Below are positions 1-6,297 of a stretch of 9,135 nucleotides of DNA, piece by piece. The notes beneath the pieces were generated by a model. It was not told the DNA's origin and did not search any database. It saw only the letters and a program-made list of their open reading frames with translations. Within the stretch, counting starts at the first letter, position 1. Every line of letters begins with the position of its first letter. A program made the translations under genes and the position numbers. This stretch comes from Victivallales bacterium (lineage in GTDB: Bacteria; Verrucomicrobiota; Lentisphaeria; Victivallales; JAUVCU01): positions 1 to 9,135 of the forward strand of contig JAOZMT010000063.1 in assembly GCA_029934175.1 (NCBI GenBank), read 5' to 3'.

Positions 1-771
1 TTATTTATCTTTTATATCTGGGAACATTCCTTGTAATGCGTTTTGTGCAATATCTTTAACATCATCCTCAAAGTCCATTTTTATAATCCAGCGTAAAAAC
101 CCTGGATTATTAATAGCTATTTCTTTTAAAGGCGCTCCTGAATTTTTACCAAACCCGACTGCTGCTTCACCATTTATCCAACGGAATCGTCCACCGCCGT
201 CAATCCAATTAGGATCTTTTTTATCACAACTTTCATGAATTTCATCAAAGTCACCAAGACTATATTTCTCTAATTGTGCTTCAAATACATCTAAAGTAGC
301 TTTTGTATCAGCCTCTGCACTATGAGCTTTTTCTATTTCTTTACCACAATAAAATTTCAAAGCACCAGCAAGAGTTCTAGGTTCATTATTTAGAAAAATT
401 CTATAAGAATCTAAAAGTCTTCTTCCTTCCATAGAAAATTTAATATTTACTCTATTGAACTCTGCTTTTAATAATGGAACATCAAATTTAATGATGTTAT
501 ATCCGCCTAAATCGCAATCTTTTAAATATTCCACTAATTTAGGAGCTATTTCTCTAAATGTTGGGGCATCTTTAACATCTTCGTCTCTTATGCCATGCAC
601 TTCTGCTGCTCCATCAGGAATTAACATTTCTGGATTCACTAATTTGGTATAAATATTTTTTTCTCCATCAGTAGTCATTTTGATAACAGATATTTCTACA
701 ATTCTGTCAGTATTTACATTTGTTCCAGTTGTTTCTAGGTCAAAAAAGACCAATGGTTTTTCTAAATTCAT
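1..771 (-). CDS. DnaQ-like DEDDh 3'-5' exonuclease with ExoX-like C-terminal domain
   Basis: A 256-residue predicted cytoplasmic 3'-5' exonuclease of the DnaQ/RNase T superfamily, which removes nucleotides from DNA or RNA 3' ends using two metal ions. The three Exo motifs are visible: FFDLETTG (D11, E13), NIIKFDVPLL (D97) and AHSAEADTKAT (H150, D155), giving the complete DEDDh catalytic set. The fold ends near residue 172. A second small domain (about 194-246; FGKNSGAPLKEIA then NPGFLRWII) resembles the ExoX-like C-terminal domain found on many stand-alone exonucleases, so this is more likely a repair or processing nuclease than the replicative epsilon subunit. The start is supported by AAAGGAG five bases upstream, directly behind the aminotransferase stop codon. 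It is the last gene of the run and its stop codon occupies bases 1-3, so it is complete, but what follows is unseen. The exact substrate is unknown. Confidence 0.9.
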   Translation of the reverse strand: MNLEKPLVFFDLETTGTNVNTDRIVEISVIKMTTDGEKNIYTKLVNPEMLIPDGAAEVHGIRDEDVKDAPTFREIAPKLVEYLKDCDLGGYNIIKFDVPLLKAEFNRVNIKFSMEGRRLLDSYRIFLNNEPRTLAGALKFYCGKEIEKAHSAEADTKATLDVFEAQLEKYSLGDFDEIHESCDKKDPNWIDGGGRFRWINGEAAVGFGKNSGAPLKEIAINNPGFLRWIIKMDFEDDVKDIAQNALQGMFPDIKDK

Positions 772-782
772 AATTTCTCCTT

Positions 783-1961
783 TTATTTTAATTCATCACA
801 AAATTCTTGTATTTTTTTCAAAGCAATTTTTATATCATCAATAGATGCAGCATAAGCACATCTAACAAAGCCTTCACCGCATTGACCAAAGGCTGTTCCT
901 GGAACTACTGCAACTTGCTTTTTATTTAATAACTGTGTTGCAAATTCTACGGAAGTTAAGCCTGTGCTTGTAATGTTTGGAAATACATAAAATGCACCTT
1001 TTGGCTTAAAGCATTTTAACCCTATTTCATTTAAACCTTTAACTATAACATTACGGCGTTCACAATATTCATCTTTCATCTTCAGCATCTCAGTTTCCCC
1101 ATTAATCAAAGCTTCTAAGGCTGCTTCTTGTGCAAGAATTGATGCACATAACATCGAATATTGATGTATCTTCATCATTGCATCAATTAAATCTTCTGGT
1201 CCACAAGCATAACCTATTCTAAATCCTGTCATTGCATAAGCTTTGGAAAAACCATGAAGGAAAACAGTTCTATCTTTCATTTCTGGCAATGTCGCTATTG
1301 ATGTATGCTCCCCATCGTAAGTTAATTCAGAATAAATTTCATCGGTTATAACAATTAAATCATTCTCAATTGCGATTTGTGCAATTTCTTTGAGTTGGTC
1401 ATCAGATAATGTTGCACCTGTAGGATTACATGGAAAATTTAAAATAATAGCTTTTGTTTTAGGCGTAATTTTTGTTCTCAAATCATCAGGATAAAGGCTA
1501 AAGTCATATTCTTCTTTAGTTTCAACAACAACTGGAATGCCGTGTGCCATTCTTATTTCAGATTCATAAGAAACATAACACGGCTCATGATATATTATTT
1601 CATCACCAGGATTAATAATAGCTCGCAATATTAGATCCAAAGCTTCACTAACTCCCACTGTTACAATACATTCAGAGTCTGCAGAAAAATCTAAATTATA
1701 ATTTTTATCTAAATAATTACATATTTCTTCTCTTAAAGATAATAATCCAAGATTTGATGTATAGCTTGTGTGTCCTCTTTCTAAAGCATAAATAGTTGCC
1801 TCTCTTATATGCCATGGAGCAATAAAATCAGGCTCTCCAATACCTAGAGAAATGACATTATCCATAGAATTTACAAGGTCAAAAAAATCTCTAATTCCAC
1901 TTTTGGGTAAAGAACTAATATGCTTCGCTACTCTATTATGGTGTAACTTTAAGTCGCTCAT
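783..1961 (-). CDS. PLP-dependent class I/II aminotransferase, AlaT/YugH-like
   Basis: A 392-residue fold-type I aminotransferase, predicted cytoplasmic and PLP-dependent, of normal length for the family. Visible landmarks are SGIRDFFDL and SLGIGEPDF near the N-terminus (substrate-side strand), SYTSNLGL (64-73 region), NPTG (179-182), DEIYSEL with D207 and Y210 for the PLP ring, the Schiff-base lysine K240 in GFSKAYAMTGFRIGY with R248 binding the phosphate, and R367 in FVRCAY for the substrate carboxylate. From memory, the N-terminal SGIR-FFDL-NSM-ISLG-GEPDF-PWH pattern most resembles Bacillus AlaT (YugH), thought to be an alanine transaminase. Aspartate or aromatic substrates remain possible. 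It overlaps the upstream lrp-type gene by 26 bases, and its ribosome site AAGAGGA lies inside that gene. The same pairing with an Lrp regulator exists for alaR-alaT, which strengthens the amino-acid role. No catalytic residue looks altered. Confidence 0.92.
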   Translation of the reverse strand: MSDLKLHHNRVAKHISSLPKSGIRDFFDLVNSMDNVISLGIGEPDFIAPWHIREATIYALERGHTSYTSNLGLLSLREEICNYLDKNYNLDFSADSECIVTVGVSEALDLILRAIINPGDEIIYHEPCYVSYESEIRMAHGIPVVVETKEEYDFSLYPDDLRTKITPKTKAIILNFPCNPTGATLSDDQLKEIAQIAIENDLIVITDEIYSELTYDGEHTSIATLPEMKDRTVFLHGFSKAYAMTGFRIGYACGPEDLIDAMMKIHQYSMLCASILAQEAALEALINGETEMLKMKDEYCERRNVIVKGLNEIGLKCFKPKGAFYVFPNITSTGLTSVEFATQLLNKKQVAVVPGTAFGQCGEGFVRCAYAASIDDIKIALKKIQEFCDELK

Positions 1962-2418
1962 ATTTTTCCTCTTTTGTTAATAATGTTCCAAGTTCTTTAT
2001 ATTTTTTTAGGATAAAATGTGTATCGGTAGAAACTACACCATCAATGGTTGCAAGTTTTGATGATATAAAAACGCCAACATCTTTTAGAGTTTTTTCATG
2101 TATTTCTAATATTAAATCAAACTCTCCAGATACTAAATATAAAGATACAACTTCAGGAAATTTGCTTAATCTCGATGCTATATGATCAAACCCTTTATCT
2201 TTTTCAGGATTTATTTTGATATAAATCATAGCTTTAACTTTTTTTTCAGATAAATAATCTTCATTAATTAGAGTTTTATATCCTTTTATGATACCATCGT
2301 TTTCTAAATTAGCTATAGTCTCACTAACTTCTTGTTCAGAAATATCTAGTCTTTCTGCGATTTGTGCATTTGACAAACGAGCATTTCTTCCTAATATCTT
2401 TAATATTTTATCTTTCAT
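1936..2418 (-). CDS. Lrp/AsnC family transcriptional regulator
   Basis: A 160-residue regulator with the standard two-domain layout. Residues 1-50 form an AsnC-type winged helix (MKDKILKILGRNARLSNAQI, then AERLDISEQEVSETIANLE with the recognition helix around 27-39). Residues 62-140 form the RAM domain that assembles dimers and octamers and binds amino acids, including VSLYLVSGEFDLILEI, typical of the RAM effector region. Family members sense an amino acid and switch nearby metabolic genes. The 26-base overlap with the aminotransferase downstream suggests that this gene, and perhaps itself, is the target (inference, as in alaR-alaT). Its ribosome site AGAGG is built over the TAG stop of the preceding VOC gene, so translation of the two is probably coupled. 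The C-terminal tail of about 18 residues (KEEKYERLKVTP end) lies in the overlap and is probably dispensable. No operator could be picked out by eye. Confidence 0.92.
   Translation of the reverse strand: MKDKILKILGRNARLSNAQIAERLDISEQEVSETIANLENDGIIKGYKTLINEDYLSEKKVKAMIYIKINPEKDKGFDHIASRLSKFPEVVSLYLVSGEFDLILEIHEKTLKDVGVFISSKLATIDGVVSTDTHFILKKYKELGTLLTKEEKYERLKVTP
1967..1973 (-). promoter_or_regulatory. Ribosome binding site of the aminotransferase, inside the lrp-type gene
   Basis: AAGAGGA on the minus strand, five bases before the ATG at 1961, supports that start over later internal Met codons. It lies within the coding sequence of the regulator, so ribosomes finishing the regulator pass directly over it. 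Confidence 0.75.
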
Positions 2419-2424
2419 TTTTTA

Positions 2425-2430
2425 CCTCTA
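2425..2430 (-). promoter_or_regulatory. Shine-Dalgarno of the lrp-type gene fused with the VOC stop codon
   Basis: The minus-strand sequence TAGAGG contains both the VOC stop (TAG, 2428-2430) and the SD core AGAGG of the regulator, six bases before its ATG. A terminating ribosome would sit on the initiation site, the usual arrangement for translational coupling. Confidence 0.7.
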
Positions 2431-2784
2431 TTTAAATTCTGTTACTGCAAATACATTGCCTTCAGGATCTTTAAATTTATAAATTTTTTCATTTAATTTA
2501 TACTCTATTACTTCTTCTGCATAAATCCCATAATTTAATAGCTTTTTTATGAAATTTTGGACATTATCAATTGTATGAAACCAACAAATATTACTATTCT
2601 GATGAAGAATATCTTCTTCTTTAGCTAACTCTAAAACAAGCGGCATTCCGTTTGGGCATTTAAATTCAACCCAAAAATTACTGTCTATAATTGGATTTCC
2701 TAATTCTAACATATTTTTATAAAAATTAGAACATAGTCCTACATCTCTAACTTTTATAATTATCCCATTTAAACTTTTTTGCAT
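2428..2784 (-). CDS. VOC-superfamily (glyoxalase/bleomycin-resistance fold) protein, probably not metal-dependent
   Basis: A 118-residue single-subunit VOC protein with two beta-alpha-beta-beta-beta modules: module one begins IIIKVRDVGLCSNFYKNML (8-26) and module two begins around 66-82, closing with the family hallmark FKDPEGNVFAVTEF (104-117). Members range from metal enzymes (glyoxalase I, dioxygenases) to antibiotic-binding proteins. Aligned by eye, the usual four metal positions read G7, E52, C67 and A113 instead of His/Glu, so only one is kept. A glyoxalase I role is therefore unlikely, and a binding or sequestering role is more plausible (inference). It begins 40 bases after the ABC ATPase gene, the widest spacing in the operon, with only a weak ribosome site (AAAGTGA). 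It shares its stop-codon region with the regulator downstream. Substrate unknown. Confidence 0.8.
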   Translation of the reverse strand: MQKSLNGIIIKVRDVGLCSNFYKNMLELGNPIIDSNFWVEFKCPNGMPLVLELAKEEDILHQNSNICWFHTIDNVQNFIKKLLNYGIYAEEVIEYKLNEKIYKFKDPEGNVFAVTEFK

Positions 2785-2824
2785 AATGTCACTTTGTTTT
2801 TGTATACTTTAATAAGTAGATTGA

Positions 2825-3541
2825 TTATCCTATTGTTAATTCTTTAAAAATTTCATCTAAAGAATGATTCGGCTTTATAGTTTTGAATTCTGCAGGCGTT
2901 CCTTGAAATTTTAATTCTCCTTCATTTATTAGAATTATTTTATTGCAAATGGCTTCAACTTCATCTAGTATATGAGTTGATATAATAATTGCCTTATTTT
3001 TACCCATTTGTTTTATAAGATTTCTCATTTCCCGCTTTTGATTAGGATCTAAGCCATCTGTAGGTTCATCCAATATAAGTAGTTCTGGATCATGCATAAT
3101 AGATTGAGCAAAGCAAACACGCCTCTTAAACCCTTTAGATAATGACTCAATCTTTTGATTTTGCACATCTCGCAAAAAACATAAATCAATCACATTCTCT
3201 ATTGCTATATTTTTTGCCTCTCCTGTTAAACCATGAATTTCAGCACAGAATTTAAGAAATGATAAGACAAACATATTGCCATATAAAGGAGCATTTTCAG
3301 GTAAATATCCAAATTTAGACTTAGATTTTATTGGATTCTTTGAGATATCAGAATTGTCTATAAAAATATTACCCTGCGATAATGCTAGAAAACCTGTAAT
3401 CATTCTCATAGTTGTAGACTTGCCAGCTCCATTTGGACCTATAAAACCTAACACATCTCCTTTATTTAATGAAAAGGAAATGTTGTTAACTGCTAATTTA
3501 TTATTACCATATAATTTTGATATGTTTTCAACTTTTAACAT
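2825..3541 (-). CDS. ABC-2-type transporter ATP-binding protein, GldA-like
   Basis: A 238-residue ABC ATPase that would energise a membrane permease from the cytoplasmic face. All nucleotide-binding parts are present: Walker A GPNGAGKST (35-43, K41), signature LSKGF (134-138) followed by KRR, Walker B LLILDE (154-159, catalytic E159), D-loop GLDP (163-166) and switch H190 in STHILDE. The Q-loop region reads GYLPENAPLY (78-87), where Glu or Asn takes the place of the usual Gln. This, together with PTDGLDPNQ, is typical of the ABC-2 exporter subgroup that includes GldA of gliding bacteria. Normally a permease and a GldG-like subunit are encoded next to it. Here neither is present: the gene sits three bases after the PEGA gene, and a VOC gene follows. 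The substrate is unknown, and gliding itself is not implied. Its ribosome site (AAGAAG inside the end of the PEGA gene) is weak, suggesting translational coupling. Confidence 0.9.
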   Translation of the reverse strand: MLKVENISKLYGNNKLAVNNISFSLNKGDVLGFIGPNGAGKSTTMRMITGFLALSQGNIFIDNSDISKNPIKSKSKFGYLPENAPLYGNMFVLSFLKFCAEIHGLTGEAKNIAIENVIDLCFLRDVQNQKIESLSKGFKRRVCFAQSIMHDPELLILDEPTDGLDPNQKREMRNLIKQMGKNKAIIISTHILDEVEAICNKIILINEGELKFQGTPAEFKTIKPNHSLDEIFKELTIG

Positions 3542-3544
3542 TTT

Positions 3545-4885
3545 TTAATCTTCTTTGACACTCATTTTTACTAAATTACGAACTTCATGTTTTTGATAAT
3601 CTTGGATAACTCCAGGCTCAATTTCAAATGATATAATTTTATCACTTTTATAACGAAGACGACCTTCATATCTTTGACCACTTGATAAAGTTAAAATATG
3701 ATCAGATATCCACATATTTATTGCTTTTTCTGATCTTGTAATTTTTCCTTTATTAACATTAACAACCATTGTTTTTGTTGTAGGTTGTGCACGCTTATGA
3801 GTGCATTGTATAGTATAGGAGCCTGCGGGTAAATTTGATACAGTAAATAATTTTGATATTTGTGGATTCTTCTCATCTGGTTTTGTTACACCACGAAATC
3901 TACCATTAATATAAATAGACACTCCTGGAGGATTTACAATAAGTCCAATTCCTCCTGTGTTATTCTTTAAGTCAATGACAACACTATTTTCTTGTCCTTT
4001 ATATACTGTAACTTTTTTGTAAACAGGATCAAAACCCTTTCGTTCAACTTTTAACTTATAATTTCCAGGTAAAAGGTTATCAATCTTAACAGGTGTATTT
4101 TCGTATTGACGACCGTTTAAAAAAACTAAACAATTTGATGGATTAGATTCAATTTTTATACTACCAGGCAATTCTTCGAGAGTAGCTTTAATTTGCTCTG
4201 TCTCATTACGCTTTAAAATAAACATATACTCATAAGGTGCATATCCACTCTTCATTATTTTCAATTTGTAGTGTCCTTCTGTCATATCTGCTTCAAAAGG
4301 TGTTTTGCCACGAGGTTTGCCGTCTATATAAACATTTGCATCATAAGGTATGGATTTGATCTTTACAGTCCCAATATTTGATGATAAATTTTTCTCAATT
4401 ATTTGTGGTCTTGCACTATCAACAATCCAAGATACTTCTTTGGAAACAAAACCTTGTTTTGATAACAAAGCCCTATACTTTCCTATAGGTAAATTTTTTA
4501 AAACTAATGGAGTCTCTCCCTTAAATTCACCATTAAGTTCAACTCCTACACCTATTGGCTCAGAGCGAATAATAACTGATGATGTAACTGGACTTAATTC
4601 GACTTTTACTTTTTTCTCCCAATTTTCATTACATTCTACTTGTTTCCATTCTGTTTTATAACCAGGTTTTGTAAATTTAACAAGCTTAATCCCTTTTTCT
4701 AACTTTATTTCAAGTGGAGTTGTTCCTGCTTGCTTATTATCAATATATACATTCACTTCATCAGGGAATGAATTAAAAACAAGAGTTCCTCTTGTATCTT
4801 TTTTTACATCTGCGGTTTGTGCAAATAATGAGAATCCGCCTAAAATAAAAATAAACCCCAATAGTATATTAATTTTCTTTTTCAT
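3545..4885 (-). CDS. Exported five-PEGA-repeat protein with small beta-rich C-terminal domain
   Basis: A 446-residue secreted or periplasmic protein. Residues 1-22 are a classical signal peptide (KKK, hydrophobic core ILLGFIFILGGFSLF, cleavage probably after FAQ). No lipobox cysteine is seen. It then has five tandem PEGA-type repeats of about 65-75 residues, near 33-98, 102-168, 171-237, 240-306 and 312-388. Each has the pattern of a small-residue beta strand, VYIDG/K, G-TP, then G-Y-L-V-K-GY (for example NVYIDGKPRGKTPF and PGNYKLKVERKGF). PEGA domains are beta-sandwich modules of surface and S-layer-associated proteins whose exact role is unclear. The last segment (about 396-442; HILTLSSGQRYEGRLRYKSD, then EPGVIQDY) is a compact beta-rich region outside the PEGA pattern that I do not recognise. 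Its SD (AAAAGGA) lies inside the end of the upstream FHA gene and only one base separates the stop from the ATG, so it probably works with that membrane protein in the envelope. Confidence 0.88.
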   Translation of the reverse strand: MKKKINILLGFIFILGGFSLFAQTADVKKDTRGTLVFNSFPDEVNVYIDNKQAGTTPLEIKLEKGIKLVKFTKPGYKTEWKQVECNENWEKKVKVELSPVTSSVIIRSEPIGVGVELNGEFKGETPLVLKNLPIGKYRALLSKQGFVSKEVSWIVDSARPQIIEKNLSSNIGTVKIKSIPYDANVYIDGKPRGKTPFEADMTEGHYKLKIMKSGYAPYEYMFILKRNETEQIKATLEELPGSIKIESNPSNCLVFLNGRQYENTPVKIDNLLPGNYKLKVERKGFDPVYKKVTVYKGQENSVVIDLKNNTGGIGLIVNPPGVSIYINGRFRGVTKPDEKNPQISKLFTVSNLPAGSYTIQCTHKRAQPTTKTMVVNVNKGKITRSEKAINMWISDHILTLSSGQRYEGRLRYKSDKIISFEIEPGVIQDYQKHEVRNLVKMSVKED

Positions 4886-4886
4886 C

Positions 4887-6287
4887 TTATTTGTTCCTTT
4901 TGCGTTTTATAGCTTCCATCTTGATAACTAATTTTTTAGCATTTTTATATCTTAATTCTCCTATATCGCATAGAGCCATCGTTTGATAACAAGCACTAAT
5001 AGCATCATCAATATTATTCATTCGTTGAGCTTGCGTGCAACTGAATGCCAAGGCTGATAATTTTTTATCTCTTAACTTATTTGCTTCAATTTTATTTCTT
5101 CGAGCAATAATTAATTCTTCGGACTCATAAGGAAATTGACCTAATAAATTTTCAGCTTTAGTATACCTTTTAATAGCTTCCTTCAAGTTAGCTGGATCAG
5201 CATCATAGTTTTTATAAAGACTTTGTGCTTTGTAAAAAGCACTGTTCCCTTCTAATTTTGTCTCTTCGGCAGTCATTAAAGTATCAACATTAAGTATTTG
5301 GCTTGTGAAATCTCTGATAATACTTTCAACATTAAGAAATGCATGAGGAGGGATTTCGTCTTTTATAGTAATTTTTTTTAATTTCCCTTTAGAAGCAACC
5401 ATAATTGTCTTCGTATTAGATGTCTCGCCAGCACTTGATGATGCATGTGCAACAGGAAGAGTGAAAAAATCAGTATCCCAAATATTATTTTCAAAATCAT
5501 CTATAATTGATTGAGATATTTTTGTAGCATGGATACTTGCTTTTCTACGACTAATTAAGTCATCTAATGTTAAGTAAGCATCATTCCCTTCAATTTTAAG
5601 AGTAACATAGAATATATTATATGAATCATTTTCAAAGCTAATTACTTCTCGTTGATAAAGTAAAGCAAAACTAGGTTTATCTTTTTTAGTAGTCTCAGTT
5701 TGGTTTTCACTTGTTTTCTTCTTCTCGACAACTTGAGTCGATAAAAATACCAAAATAAAAATAGCTGCCACGAAAAAGACTCCACCAAAAAATATAACAT
5801 TCAATAAAACCTTTCTTATATCTTTTTTGTCATATCCTTTTCTTGCTTGAGTCTCTTTTGACTTAAAAAAATTTGATTGCTCTTCTGTAGAATTATTATT
5901 TGTAGAGTCAGGAATTGCATCTTGTTCAGAGGAAACTGGAGCTTCTATAGGCGGAGCAGATACGCTTGTCTTTCGTTCTTCTTTAAGAGGAGCTGATTTT
6001 ACAGCATCTCCAAAGCGTAATTTTTGATCTCCAACATCTATAATATCACCTTCCATCAATACTTGAGAACCATTAATGGTCTCCCCATTGATTTCAGTGC
6101 CGTTAGTGCTGCCAAGATCACGAATAATCCAATTATCACCTTTTAGTTCAATTTTAGAATGATAACGAGATACGCCTTCAACTAGTAAGGTAATATCATT
6201 ATCCGTTTCTCGACCTAAACTAACACCTTGTGGCATTAATTCAAGTGTTTCTCCATTTTTTACGCCATTTATAAAACAAACCTTCAT
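4887..6287 (-). CDS. Membrane-anchored FHA-domain protein with TPR-like extracytoplasmic region
   Basis: A 466-residue single-pass membrane protein. Residues 1-95 are a canonical FHA domain, which binds phosphothreonine peptides: GR at 25-26, SRYH at 40-43 and GSTNGT at 59-64 are all intact. A polar linker (about 96-158, rich in Ser, Pro and Glu) leads to one transmembrane helix (161-183, core VIFFGGVFFVAAIFILVFL), preceded by KKDIRK, which places the FHA domain in the cytoplasm. The outer part has a mixed alpha/beta stretch (205-335) and then a helical region (340-466) with TPR-like patterns such as EAIKRYTKAENLLGQFP and DDAISACYQTMALCD. The FHA-TM-periplasmic order recalls type III secretion ring protein SctD, but here the phospho-binding residues are conserved and nothing else of that system is present. 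Ten bases separate it from the upstream FHA gene, with AAAGG seven bases before the ATG overlapping that gene's stop. No close named family recognised. Confidence 0.87.
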   Translation of the reverse strand: MKVCFINGVKNGETLELMPQGVSLGRETDNDITLLVEGVSRYHSKIELKGDNWIIRDLGSTNGTEINGETINGSQVLMEGDIIDVGDQKLRFGDAVKSAPLKEERKTSVSAPPIEAPVSSEQDAIPDSTNNNSTEEQSNFFKSKETQARKGYDKKDIRKVLLNVIFFGGVFFVAAIFILVFLSTQVVEKKKTSENQTETTKKDKPSFALLYQREVISFENDSYNIFYVTLKIEGNDAYLTLDDLISRRKASIHATKISQSIIDDFENNIWDTDFFTLPVAHASSSAGETSNTKTIMVASKGKLKKITIKDEIPPHAFLNVESIIRDFTSQILNVDTLMTAEETKLEGNSAFYKAQSLYKNYDADPANLKEAIKRYTKAENLLGQFPYESEELIIARRNKIEANKLRDKKLSALAFSCTQAQRMNNIDDAISACYQTMALCDIGELRYKNAKKLVIKMEAIKRKRNK

Positions 6288-6297
6288 TATAAAACCT

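Noticed and set aside
455..652. Plus-strand open frame opposite the exonuclease
   Set aside because: It lies fully antisense to a gene with intact catalytic motifs, and its translation looks like no family. The same holds for plus-strand frames at 2288-2482, 3276-3548, 4350-4661, 6455-6796 and 7379-7561.
2785..2839. Possible internal promoter before the VOC gene (TTAACA with TATTAA or TATACA)
   Set aside because: The spacing (19 bases or more) and the -10 matches (four of six) are no better than expected in such AT-rich DNA.
4887..6287. SctD type III secretion ring protein
   Set aside because: The domain order is similar, but the FHA phospho-binding residues are all kept, which is not usual in SctD, and no other type III secretion gene is in the window.
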